Shown here: positions 11,901 to 22,300 of the stretch, in pieces
Numbering within the stretch: the first letter of the stretch is position 1
How the letters are laid out: each line of letters starts with the position of its first letter
DNA from: Glandiceps talaboti
Lineage: Eukaryota > Hemichordata > Enteropneusta > Spengelidae
Length of the DNA: 64,000 bases
Assembly (NCBI RefSeq): GCF_964340395.1
Contig: NC_135559.1
Coordinates: 388,501-452,500 of the forward strand
Direction: 5' to 3'
The notes under the pieces: generated by a model
The model's input: only the letters and a program-made list of their open reading frames with translations
What the model was told of the DNA's origin: nothing
Databases searched by the model: none
Made by a program: the position numbers and the translations under genes

Positions 11901-13409
11901 CACATGGTATTTTAAAAAACATAAAGATAAAATTCAATTTCTTATGTCAAGTGATCTGTAACGATGCAATTTAATTTATAACATCTGTCATTTCACTATC
12001 TCTCCTTTGTCTTAGCCCAGAGACTTGTCTTGGTGTGATTATCTCAAGAAGCTTTCCACACCAAGTCAAGACAGATGTATGTTAGAAATACAGGATTGTG
12101 TTTTGACTTTGGAATTACCACAAAGAGCATTTACTAAATCTGGACTGACATTGATGTACACACTTGGCCACCATGTGGCTGTGATTACATCATAGGTTTT
12201 TTTACATATAAAATCCACTTAGATTTTAGCAGAGCTGTTGGCCACCCTCCGAGTTTAGGTCACATGTGGCTGTGATTACATCATAGGTTTTGTTACATAT
12301 AAAAATCCACTTAGATTTTAGCAGAGCTGTTGACCACCCTCCTAGTTTAGGTCACATGTGGCTGTGATTACATCATAGGTTAACATATAAAATCCACTTA
12401 GATTTTAATAGCGCTGTTGGTGGTATTTCAAATTCAAAATAGATTTCTGTGTCTGTACTGTAACTGCATCTGCCTTGTCTTGGTGTAGATAGCTTCTTGC
12501 AATCATAACACCAAGATAAGTCTCCAGGGTATCTTTGTGTTGTAAGTTATTCTATAAATGTTGTAAACTGGACTTCACACTATATTTTGGCTCCAACCAT
12601 AAATCAGTTTGTATGTTTCATTTACAAGTCACCTAGTTCATTTATGTCCATATTTATCATTTATCATTTCATGACTAATTTTAACCCTTCTGTCATATTT
12701 TGTATCCCACCTCAGAGGACTGCTGTGTATCCTGAGGTAACAAGTCTATCCACTTTCTAAAACACATCTATCCTTTAATGTTTCTTTTTATGTCTTTCCC
12801 TAAATGTTTCATTTTCATCTATTTTTATTTTGGAAGAATAACAGTAAGTTGTCAGTAGGCAATCTGCAAGTAAGTTGGTGAGAAGCTCCATTTTTAATCC
12901 CGTGGCTAATATTTGGTAGTCACAGGCCATGGTTACTACATTGGAGTTTCATGGCTGCCACATGGTAGTCACATGTCTGTCACATGGTAATCACAATGGC
13001 TGTCACATGTTAGGTAGCCCAAATTCCAGATTCACTCTCATGACAAGGCTTAAAATGTTTCTGACAAACAGGCTAAATTCTACTTCTTATCAAAATTATC
13101 CAATTTCTAAGTTTTAAGTTTGTTTCATTAAGAAGTGATGATCATAATCCAACTGTTTTCATTTTTTCCCTGTCACAGGAACAACAGCAACAAGTAATAG
13201 AAGCTAAGGCAAAGGAAGAAGCCAAATGGAAAGGAGTACCAGAATGGAAGAGAAAATTACTTGAAGAAAAGGAAAAGAAACAGAAGGAAGAAAGTATTCC
13301 AACAGACCCTGAGAAGAAAAAACAAATGGAAGAGTCAGCCAGATTGAAGTCAATGCCAACATGGAAACGTAATATTGTAATTAAAAAGAGATCAGAGCTG
13401 CCAAATTAA
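399..13409 (+). CDS. MYO16: Class XVI unconventional myosin, 3' part of gene (15 exons)
   Basis: Actin-based motor with an adaptor-like tail; vertebrate MYO16 is neuronal and links PI3K and WAVE signalling. Exons, all phase-consistent: 399-607, 1032-1181, 2234-2404, 3077-3152, 3603-3778, 4427-4507, 4756-4961, 5465-5567, 5858-5954, 6485-6695, 6786-6842, 7400-9162, 9482-9604 (or 9601), 10648-10985, 13179-13409 (stop TAA 13407-13409). They give about 1329 residues. The first exon starts mid-codon in phase with an unseen upstream exon, so the ankyrin repeats and ATP-binding half of the motor typical of the class lie outside the window. Motor landmarks: [27 protein letters not shown]-like [33 protein letters not shown]. 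The converter and neck run [11 protein letters not shown], then [12 protein letters not shown] (a single IQ). Class XVI rather than III is chosen because the neck, the [10 protein letters not shown] motif and the proline-rich tail match MYO16 as I remember it. AATAAA lies at 13667. Confidence 0.88.
904..1087 (+). repeat. 93-bp tandem duplication of intron end and exon start (MYO16)
   Basis: The sequence from ctgtatcaat at 941 repeats from 1034, a 93-bp offset, covering the first roughly 55 nt of exon 1032-1181 and its upstream intron. The upstream copy lacks a good acceptor (tttgtaag instead of ttgtag) and diverges after aatcagcatata, so it looks like a dead partial exon copy. Confidence 0.85.
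1312..1559 (+). repeat. 62-bp minisatellite, 4 copies, in MYO16 intron
   Basis: gattggtcaaattattg recurs at 1321, 1383, 1445 and 1507 (exact 62-bp period). The first three copies are nearly identical and the fourth diverges. Each unit carries ATTGG (inverted CCAAT) and a gtcatgtgac core. Confidence 0.95.
2500..2596 (+). repeat. (TGTC)n microsatellite
   Basis: About 23 uninterrupted tetranucleotide units in a MYO16 intron. Confidence 0.98.
3419..3500 (+). repeat. (CAA)n microsatellite
   Basis: CAA repeats with two TAA interruptions in a MYO16 intron. The polyasparagine open frame across it is not a gene. Confidence 0.97.
4905..5155 (+). repeat. Tandem duplication of MYO16 exon 3' end with its donor site
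   Basis: The last roughly 54 nt of exon 4756-4961 (acgaaggcaaggatatcc... to tctagaaag) plus gtaaga repeat with a 58-bp offset, giving a second intact donor at 5020. Shorter 21-24 bp pieces (attccatttgtagagtttct) follow up to about 5147. Use of the second donor would add 58 nt and shift the frame. Confidence 0.93.
5815..5849 (+). repeat. (ATTC)n microsatellite abutting an acceptor
   Basis: Nine ATTC units immediately precede the polypyrimidine tract and acceptor ccttcag of exon 5858-5954. Length variation here could affect branch-point spacing. Confidence 0.95.
6485..6842 (+). CDS. MYO16: MYO16 IQ/neck exon plus 57-nt cassette exon
   Basis: Exon 6485-6695 completes the IQ motif begun in the previous exon ([17 protein letters not shown]) and continues as a charged, likely helical segment ([18 protein letters not shown], then an EEEE run). 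Exon 6786-6842 is 57 nt, preceded by an acceptor (aatttcag) and followed by gtaagt; it encodes [20 protein letters not shown]. Both the 6485-6695 to 6786 junction and a direct 6695 to 7400 junction keep phase 2, so the 57-nt exon can be skipped without a frameshift. No coiled-coil heptads long enough for dimerisation are evident. Confidence 0.75.
7400..9162 (+). CDS. MYO16: MYO16 tail exon: tyrosine motifs, Pro repeats, NHM, polyproline, first WH2-like motif
   Basis: A single 1763-nt exon makes most of the tail. In order: tyrosine motifs of SH2-target type ([34 protein letters not shown]); four copies of a roughly 37-residue unit, SYxD/E(I/V/L)PPPPPP...RxGTLPxPP, at about 7741-8170; a NYAP-homology-like motif [15 protein letters not shown] at 8439-8483; an alanine run from CAG-type repeats at about 8611-8635; [14 protein letters not shown]; then a polyproline block with [12 protein letters not shown]-type profilin/EVH1/SH3 ligands at about 8710-9095. 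The exon ends in [17 protein letters not shown], a WH2/VASP-GAB-like actin-binding motif. Upstream acceptor is tttaacag; donor is gtaagg. The antisense Gly- and Val-rich open frames here are shadows. Confidence 0.87.
9482..9604 (+). CDS. MYO16: MYO16 exon with second WH2-like motif
   Basis: The acceptor is cattcag; the exon joins in phase 1. It encodes [17 protein letters not shown] followed by [13 protein letters not shown]. This fits the WH2 pattern: an amphipathic helix (ALMMEIAMG) followed by an LRKS/LKKT-type linker that binds G-actin. Two donor positions (gt at 9602 or 9605) are possible; both keep the frame and differ by one residue. WH2 motifs placed directly after a polyproline block are typical of actin nucleation or elongation proteins (WASP, WIP, Ena/VASP, espin), so a G-actin delivery role is inferred. 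Confidence 0.8.
9713..10240 (+). repeat. 33-bp minisatellite, about 16 copies
   Basis: The unit is ttaccaactgttgtcagcaa plus tctgtcacctagg. It varies mainly at ct/cg and atc/ata positions. Because 33 is a multiple of three, reading frames stay open on both strands, but splice phase puts the array in a MYO16 intron. No unique spacers, so not CRISPR-like. Confidence 0.98.
10266..10530 (+). repeat. 65-bp minisatellite, 4 copies
   Basis: gaggatgaccactgtgtc recurs at 10266, 10331, 10396 and 10461 in the same MYO16 intron, directly after the 33-bp array. Confidence 0.96.
10648..10985 (+). CDS. MYO16: MYO16 acidic Ser/Thr-rich tail exon with first W-K motif
   Basis: Preceded by tttgtttag and ending in a gtaagc donor. 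Encodes a low-complexity Ser/Thr/Asp segment ([18 protein letters not shown]), then TP-repeat and [14 protein letters not shown] proline motifs, a run of SP/TP sites (possible proline-directed kinase targets), and ends [17 protein letters not shown]. The W-K element recurs twice in the next exon. Confidence 0.82.
12015..12530 (+). mobile_element. MITE-like element with about 70-bp terminal inverted repeats
   Basis: The left end (agacttgtcttggtgtgatt... at about 12015-12080) and the reverse complement of the right end (about 12462-12530) match over about 70 bp with scattered mismatches. Each terminus is itself palindromic (cttggtgt ... acaccaag). The interior holds three copies of a roughly 95-bp unit (catgtggctgtgattacatc...) at about 12166-12420. 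It has no coding capacity and lies in the last MYO16 intron. Confidence 0.75.
13179..13409 (+). CDS. MYO16: MYO16 terminal exon with W-K motifs 2 and 3
   Basis: The acceptor is ctgtcacag, phase 0. It begins [14 protein letters not shown] and carries [15 protein letters not shown] and [13 protein letters not shown], ending ELPN and TAA. It is strongly basic and acidic, probably helical between motifs. The preceding intron (10986-13178, about 2.2 kb) holds a palindromic repeat element at 12015-12530. Confidence 0.82.
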   Translation, partial: EQQQQVIEAKAKEEAKWKGVPEWKRKLLEEKEKKQKEESIPTDPEKKKQMEESARLKSMPTWKRNIVIKKRSELPN

Positions 13410-13700
13410 TTTATTTGATAAAAAATCACTTGTAGAAGGTAGATATGGAAAATATAAAAATCATTTGTAGAATTGTAGATATTGAAATGTCAAATACATA
13501 AAATAGTGAAATTAGGCAATATCGTGGCATTTGATGAAATGAAATGAAAATATTACATTATTGTTATGTAGGAACTTGAAAATGAAATGAGAAATTTTAT
13601 AGATTACACAGCATTTTAAGTAGACACTGCCTGAGTTATAATTTACTTTTTTTGTACAACTACATTAATAAAGAATGTATATCATTGAGGAATACTGCAA
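13410..13700 (+). other. MYO16 3'UTR with polyadenylation signal
   Basis: AT-rich sequence after the TAA. AATAAA is at 13667-13672, the first canonical signal downstream. A 23-bp tandem array starts just after it. Confidence 0.5.
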
Positions 13701-13704
13701 GTGG

Positions 13705-14128
13705 ACTCTATAAACTACTTCAAGCAAATTCTATGAACTACTGCTAGTAAGTGAATTCTTTGAACTATTGCAAGCAGATTCTATGAACTATTGCAAGTTA
13801 ATTTTATGAACTATTGCATGCAGATTCTATGAACTATTGCAAGGAAATTCTATGAACTATTGCAAGTGAATTCTATGAACTACTGCAAGTGGATTCTATG
13901 AACTGCAAGTGGATTCTATGAACTAATGCAAGCAGATTCTATGAACTAATGCAAGCAGATTCTATGGACTACTGCAAATGGATTCTATGGACTAATGCAA
14001 GTGGATTCTATGGACTAATGCAAGTAAATTCTATGGACTACTGCAAATGGATTCTATGAACTAATGCAAGCGAATTCTATGAAGTAATGCAAGCGGATTC
14101 TATGAACTAATGCAAGCGGATTCTTTCT
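13705..14128 (+). repeat. 23-bp tandem array, about 18 degenerate copies
   Basis: Unit close to attctatgaactactgcaag plus tgg; variants differ in aagcag/aagtga and actatt/actaat. Lies just after the MYO16 poly(A) signal. Confidence 0.92.
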
Positions 14129-17100
14129 ATTTAAATATTACAAATTATGAAGTTGATTATCTAATATTTCTTGATACTGAGAATTTATGTTGTCAAAAAT
14201 TTGATGAATGTAACATAACTTGAGTTCTGTTCCCTGCTTTTATGAATGAAGTTTCAGTATTATACGATATTATTATGTGATTTCTATGAATGTGAACAAT
14301 GTAAACAGTTTACACTGCATTTAGACTCTTGATAATAGTACAAATTAATTATAAATTTGGTGACCATGGTTATTGCTGTTTTGTAAATTGTAAATTGTAG
14401 TTACAAACCTGGTTTTAATACCACAATTAACACCACCTTGTAGTGATATAGTTTATGAATGATGATTCATGAACGTAGTGAAAGTTATCAGAAGTGAGAG
14501 TTTAGAGGGTTGGCTGGTGACCAGTCTCTTTCATTCCTGGATTTCTATTACATGAATACAACTCACTTCTTTTTGAGGGAACAAAACTTTATAACTTCAA
14601 CTTTATAAAATATTGGCTGATATGAAATCTACCTGAAATGAGCTAAGATTAATATTTAGAGAACCTACTGCAAAAGTATTTTTAAGATAATTTTTAGATT
14701 TTTATAATATCTTTAATTTTGCATAAAATGTGGCAATACATTAACGCCACAAGCAGGGTGGCTTTATTTGTTTTGTAATATTTTACTGATAATGTGTGTA
14801 AAATGTTTTACAAATACAAATACAAAAAGTCAATTTGGATATTTTCATCAATTTTGCATAAACAAAATGAATCAAGCAAAACACTAGTAGTATTACTGAA
14901 AAGATTTGCAATATGCAATAATATGCTAAAGGTTTAGTGCAAGGTTAAAGGCCAAAGGTCAAAGTTCATTAGCTCCCGTATTAATATTTGCAAATAAACA
15001 TTTCTAAGTTAATGGTCATAGGTCAGAGGGCATTTCAAGGTCAAATGTCAATTCATTTACATTAGTAAAATGAAGCAAAAAGAAATTAGAATGTAAATTA
15101 CAAGATTAATTAGCATATTGAAATCTTTCAGATAATATTCTAATTATTTTGATATAAAGGATTTATTATCCGGATGTACACTTTTATAGTAACCATGCAA
15201 ATTGTTTTCATAATATGATATCAAAAATTAAAAAAAACTAACTTTTATTTTGATTTCACAATAGGCTGAACTATTTAATAACTAGTCAATTAGATAGTGT
15301 CTTAAAATCCACACAATGTTTTACTATATTGTGTTCTTTTATATCTTTGCTGTATTTAAAAATTCAAAATGAAATATTTACAGTTAGTTTCTATACTTCA
15401 TATGCAGTATTCAAGTGTTTGTATAAAGCCATTCACATGTACCACAATAATAATAACTCGCATATATTTGTGTTCATATTTTTCAAAGTTATATAAAAAA
15501 AGAACTATAGATTAGAAGTCAAAAATGTGAACAAACAACTTAAGATATAGACTATTAGGTTTTAACAGCAAACATGATAACATAATTAGGTAAAGGAAAT
15601 ATACCAACATACATAGTTAACATAAACATAAGAAATGCAAACATGAGTACATAGATGTATGGAACATAACAACATACTTAGGTAAAGTAAACAAGGAAAA
15701 ATACCAACATACATAATTAACATAAACACAACATAAAAGCAAACAGACCAACATACATAAACAAGTGACAAACAATACATAATAGTGAAATTGAACATAA
15801 CAGCATACATATGTAGTATGTTGAACACAGCAACATCTATGAAATATGACACATAAAACAAATACAAGTTGTTTTTGTGAACAAACATGCTAACTGTCAT
15901 GCATTCCAATTTCTTGAAATGGGTTTGATGAAATGTATACTTGAATTTGAATTCAAATATTTTGCAAGTCAGTGCTTATTAATTTAGTCAGTTAGCATAT
16001 CTGGAAGTACTTTGTTCTGTGATCTTGATATTAAAAATTTGATAAATAAACCAATTAATAGTTATTAGCCAGATATGTATTATTCAAACTTTCATTTTAA
16101 TTTTTTTAAAAGAATAATCAATATGTCAAGTATATATGTCTAGTTTGATTTTTGTGTTTGACTTGTTAAAACATTTTGATAGATTCTAACAACCTTGCGT
16201 TAACAAACATTCATATCTTATGTTATTGTAAACAGGGTCAAAGTTTTTAAATTCATTTTGTATTTTTGAAACATCTTTTTGTAGGCAGAATTGTACTGTT
16301 ATTAGTCTCCATTCACCTATTTGTTTGTTTGTTACAGTGGAATAATCTTGACATAAGACAATATGATTATTCCAAACTGATACAAAATAGGGGTTGTTCA
16401 GAAATTTCCTGTGGGTTAAATTTCTACTGCACAAACCATAGCTGGTGTGCATGGTTTGACCTCCCCATTTGTGTGTTGAAATGGAATAATCCAATTTATT
16501 TTAGAATTGTTGTGTAACCGATAGTACTACATTTCAGCTCAAAAGCAGAATAGAGTGGAAGATTTCAGATAGTATAGTTTTAATGCTTTCTTTTCTGAGA
16601 TATAAAAAATATGTCTCACAATTTTTAGACTGTAAAGTTCATCATTGTTGGTGCCCATGTAAGTCTTTCATCAAATAAGTAAAGTACAGTAGGACGCAGA
16701 ACAAAATAATCAGTCAACTTGGTTCTTAGCAAGACCAACATATCATAAAGTCATTCTTGTAAGATGGAGTGGTGTAGCTATCATGTATGTGCAAGAAGTA
16801 GTGGTTAGTTTTATAGTACGACCTAGAATGTGTGCTTGGAAGGTTTCTGAACATAAGCTGAGGTTGACAATACCGCAAGTGTGCCGTGGGCAAGCCCTCA
16901 ACAGTACCCTTGATGCTATGCAACCTGTGTGATGCTATGTGACCTGTGGTCACTTTTAAAGTTGGGAGAATTGCCCACAAGTCTAGCAGTTAGACTAACT
17001 AGTCGGCGACTTTCAATACTTTATGACTATAGCTTGTAATGGTAGTATAACAGCGCCTTCAGTTGCCTACTCTGTTACTATTGCAGTAAGTGGTGAATGC

Positions 17101-17870
17101 TCACCTCTCCAGACCAAAGAATGTCTAATATTTACAGCAAAACAAGAGCATTACAACAACATATCATATTCTCATGTAAATAACTAAACTGTGTAGTATC
17201 TCTTTTGAAAGATATTTCAAGTGTTGGGTGTTAAAAGGGTATGTAACAGGAAGTGATTGCCTATCATGAATTATGTGTGATAATTTGATTATATGTAAAT
17301 ATTTAAACAAAACTGTTATTTTTCTGTTAATTTTGTTTGTATGTTTAATCACTTTAAGGGCTTGCTAATGAAATGGGGTTTATATGATTGCAGGTAGATA
17401 TTTTGTATTTCATACTTTCAAAATATATTTCTTAATGAGATCAGGTATTGCATGAATCCTGATAAAGCTTTATTTCCACTATGTGTCTTAAAAAAATTGT
17501 TATAGTACAAGGGTTTATACACATATAAGGCTTCACAACATCTCACCAGGGCACCCCTATATTCCTATGAAATGGAGTAATCTCGCATTCAGTAACACAG
17601 GGTAAATCCAAATGCATACAAGTATTTACATACACTGAAATGAAAACGTATTTATATTCTATGTATATCAAATCTATTGTATATTCACTTTCAACTGCTT
17701 TCTTTTTTCTACATGTCTTTATTAAACATCTGGTAATTTTTCTAATACTTTTATATAAGCATTCTAAATAGTATTTTTGACAAAAAAATAAATTTGTGAA
17801 AATGTGGGGATATTTTTGCAGATGTACTTTGTAGAAGGTAGGATAAGATGAGCAATAGAATGTCTGAGCT
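14129..17870. other. Gene-free AT-rich intergenic DNA
   Basis: No exon chain, RNA gene or conserved protein motif recognised on either strand. A degenerate duplication with catacatagttaacataaac-type units lies at about 15590-15790. A perfect HNF4/RXR-type DR1 is at 14956-14968. Other open frames here are short and lack codon or splice support. Confidence 0.6.
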
Positions 17871-17871
17871 G

Positions 17872-18440
17872 GACACAGCTCCACAAGTTGCAATGTGAAT
17901 GGCTGTTGCCTATCTAAAAGTCATAGCTCCACAAATTGTGGTGAGTAAATCCATTGCCTTAGATACAGTATGACTCCACAACTTGTAGAGAGTAGCTGTA
18001 GTCCTAAACAGTCATACCATCACAACTTAGATGTAGTCATAATGCACATCTCTGCAAGTTGTGGTGTGCAGATACAGTCATGGATCCACAAGTTGTGGTG
18101 TGCAGATAGTCATGGATCCACAAGTTGTGGTATGTAATTAGATGTGCCTTAGATATTGTTCCACAAATTTGCCATTGCCTTAGAAATGGTCACAGCTCCA
18201 CAAATTGTGTGTCTGGTTATTGCTTTAGATACAGACATGTCTCCACAAGTTGTGGTGCACATAGATAGAGACATATCTCCACAAATTGTGTGTCTGGTTA
18301 TTGCTTTTGCTTTGTCTCCACAAGTTGTGGTGCATATAGGTACAGACATGTCTCCACAAGTTGTGGTGCATTTAGACATGTCGTGGCTTGTATTGCTATT
18401 TAATGTTGCCTTAGATGAATTTTTTATGCTCCACAAGTTA
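17872..18440 (+). repeat. Irregular array of the palindrome CCACAAGTTGTGG
   Basis: Perfect or near-perfect copies occur at about 17880, 17930, 17970, 18088, 18119, 18197, 18242, 18280, 18317, 18354 and 18430, with stray copies at 18741 and 18791. They are spaced 30-60 bp and embedded in a weak repeat containing cattgccttagat and tagatacagacatgtct. Confidence 0.85.
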
Positions 18441-18827
18441 TGTTACATATAACTGTTGCATTAGACACTGCTGGCAAAGTTATGATGTGTAAAAATCAGG
18501 TCACATTAAACTGGCATTAACTTGGTGACCTGTATCATATCTGGTATTTGACAACCTTATTTTTGAAGTCATTGTTTTGTGGAGTTTGTTCAGTTGTTTC
18601 AGTAATTTACATCTCTTTTTTTTGAAGGACTGAGATGCATACCATGAAGTAATAGAATAACTTTGGTAAGTTGTTGTGTAGAGTAAATTCTAACATTCTG
18701 TGCATGGTACAAGAACAAGTACATGTGCCTTAGATATTGTTCCACACATTATGGTGTTTTATGGCCATTGCCTTAGATAAGGTTACAGCTCCACAAGTTG
18801 AGTGTCTGGTTAATAACGACACAGACG

Positions 18828-19382
18828 AGTACCCATCATGCAACAGTACTGTATACTATCAAATGGATCCTGTTCAGATTCTCCTAACACTTTCTTAACT
18901 TAATCTGGTGATATTTTTTCATACATGGGCTTTCAAATAATCATAAGGATGAGAATTGGGTATTTATTTTTGATTTGTCATGTATAAATTGTTTTTATCA
19001 TGGCTTCCTACTTGAAAAATCAATGTGAAACAACATATGCCAAGTCCTCACTTGTAATTCAATAAATTGCAAAATAATAATAAATGTCTGAAATGTTTGC
19101 TATTGTACATACAGTAGCAAACATTTTACACATTTTTTTTATTTTTAGCTTTTTGCAATACATTGAGTTACAAACACAGACTTAGTCAATGTTGTTCACA
19201 TTGATTTTTCACGGAGGAAGTCATAAATTGTTATAGAAATTAAAATCTATACCCCAATTCTCATCTTTATGGCAACTTTAAAGCCCATTTAATAGAAAAT
19301 ATCACCTAATTAAGTCAAGAAAGTGTTAGGAGAATCTGAACAGAATCCATTTGATATTATACAGTTACATGATGGGTAACAA
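18828..19382 (+). mobile_element. Foldback MITE, almost fully palindromic (about 550 bp)
   Basis: The left arm starting tacccatcatgcaacagtac pairs with the right arm ending catgatgggtaac. The match continues inward (ctgttcagattctcctaaca; tgagaattggg) to the centre atgtttgctattgtacatac near 19110. No coding sequence. A related copy lies at 40590-40835. Confidence 0.88.
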
Positions 19383-22300
19383 GGAGTGAAAAATATCAAG
19401 TTTCTATACTTGTGTACAAATGTAACATTTTCAGATGTCTTTTAGATATGGATATGGAATAATCAGACGTACGATATGTATATTTTCTATCAATAAATTG
19501 TTTACAATGTAAATCTTTAACCAAGCAAAAAATAAATACAAATGAATACGAGTTTGTGTGCTTTTTGTGTTTTTGGTAAAGAAACTGAACATTTTCCAAC
19601 ACACTTATCAACTATTCTGTATAATTTCAATGGGTTGATTGATATACTTGTGACAACACTGAAGTGAGAGCCTACATACATACACACGCACACTCACTCA
19701 CAAACATTAAACACGTAATTATATACACTTGCATGTACATGACATGTACATACAATGAAGGAACATGTCAAAATAAGCTACACTCCCTACAAACATTATA
19801 CACCAACCTCTCCTATACATGTATCTGTATACAGACTTCACTCACATGCCCTTGACTACAATAAAAGCGAGTGTTCACATGCATGCACATATACAAACAC
19901 ACATACTGCACATTCTGTATGTGTGTGTATATATATATATGTATGCATGTGGGGTTGAGTGGGTATTCCTGGTAATGAATTATTGAAGTGTCAATGACTT
20001 CTACCCTTTTTTATGTCTGTATAGTTGTATTTCGTCTGTGGGTTTTTTTTTTATATATGGGAGTGTATCCTGCAACAATAATAATCATCATAATAAATGA
20101 GCAGCTAATTAAGAAATAAAGTGAGACATCTATTTGTAGACTGTAACTACTATCATGTATAAATATACCTTTATTATCTATACTAGCAAGAATTATAATT
20201 CTTTGCCATTCCAACTCTTGAAACCTCAATACAGTACAAGTTGATATAATGTCATATCATATCACTGCATGTCATGCAGAGAACCAATCATATCATGTAT
20301 CACTGCATGTCATGCAGAGATCCAATTGATGTCATATCACTGCATGTCATGCAGAGATCCAATCATCATACAGAATCTGTTTCATCACATTAGTACTGTT
20401 CATATTTTGACAACCATCTCAAAAACTCTCATCGATTCTCAAAAACTCTCAAGGATTCACAAAAATTCTTTCATTGACAGATTGTAAAAATCTCCCATTT
20501 GTTTTTTAAATTCATCAATGGATTTTCAAAAACCACAGATTCTTAAATTTTTCCATGGATAGTCAATCCATCCACTGATTTTCCATAAACTCGTGGATTT
20601 TTGAATTCTTCCATGGCTTTTCAAAAAAAAAATCATACAGATTCTCAAAACTTCCCCATGGATTCACACCCAATAATTGTTCCAAAAAGTGAAACATGAA
20701 AATCTGTATATCAGAGATTGCTGAAATCAATATATCTATTCTACTTGCTGAATATTTTGATTTCATAATATTTATTTACATAAAAATTGGTAGGCATCCT
20801 GTGAACAGGTGGTTTTGGTAAATCATTGTCATACACAACAGATGTGTATGTATCAATAGCCATATTAAGAAAAATCCATAATTTCGCATTTCAAGCTCAA
20901 GGCGAAGCGGATATTAATTCTATACCTTGTTTGTTGTTGGGGGGGGGGGGGACTGAAATGTCACTGAACTAAACTACCAGACCAGCTTGACATGTTTGTA
21001 TTTTTTTAAACACTGATACACTGTCAGGCTGTCTTCTACAACTCTTTCTGTACATTGCAAACACTATCAAATAAATATTAAACTTTAAATTAAAACAAAC
21101 GAAATTCAGTTTCACAGTATTGACAATTATAAATTTACATTATAACACAAAATTCTATATTGAACTATTGGAAATATACTAATTTATGTAGTTACAATAA
21201 CACATGCTTCTATTTTACAATAACAATATACGCTAAATGATTATTCTAAATAATGATGATTCTAAGATTTTCGATACAGGCCAAGTTGGTACTGCTACAT
21301 TTGATAACAAAGGTGGTGATACATTTCTCTGAACTATACTGCTACCTGGTGGTTCCTCCATGTAAGAATTTTGATATTAATCAAGGGAATATTTGTGTCT
21401 GGTAGCTCAGGTACCAAAGGGTCAAAGGTCAAACTACTATAAGAACTCGCCCCAATATCATAAACCAGGACTATTTGTAAAAAATAATACATGTGATCAT
21501 AGGAAATTACAACAATTCATACATTTTCTCATTTCTAATAACATAATAAAAACATTTTATTTTCTTATTTGCAGCCCTTGAGAGGTTAACTAAAGTAAAC
21601 AGAATGTTTCTGTCAATTTAAATTATTGCAGCAACTTTAATGACAACATTTTCAAACTGTCACACATCAGCCTTTTCATATTTCTCAACAAATCTTGACT
21701 GCCTCTAATCAGTAATCTTTCACTGCTACAAAGATAGGAATTTAATATACAACCCAATTTAGCTTTTGTAGGAAGGTGACTTTTGTGCATGCCATCATTT
21801 CATGAGAAAAAGTCATGCACACTATCATTACATGAGAAAAAGTCTTCCAGGGTGCACATGGTAAAATGCTGCAATGTAATTGGTAATATGATCTATACAA
21901 TACACACAGGCTGACTGGTGATTGGTCAGTTATATCAACATAACAGATGTACAAATTAATCTGCATATCTACTTGTCAGAAGTAAATACAAAGTTTTTAC
22001 AGCTCTACATACATGACATTAACTTATATTTCTGGATGGCTTTGATAAAAATAAAAGTTCATGTAAAATGTTCATGAACTCCCTGAAGACATGTAAAATT
22101 CTGTGACTTCTGTGGATGTAAAATTGATGTTGACCATCAGTCTTTTAAGTTTGACAGATTAGTAGATTTTCACCAATAAATAATTTGAAATCTGGTTTAC
22201 TAAAATTCTGGGTATGTGTATAAAGTGTTGTTACATACGCATTATAGGTACAAATAGGTATAGCCAATATGCCATATTGCAGTTACTAAAGTTCCAGCTA

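Noticed and set aside
12015-12130. Possible extra MYO16 exon after ttagcccag
   Set aside because: The sequence is the terminal inverted repeat of a MITE-like element and does not keep frame between 10985 and 13179.
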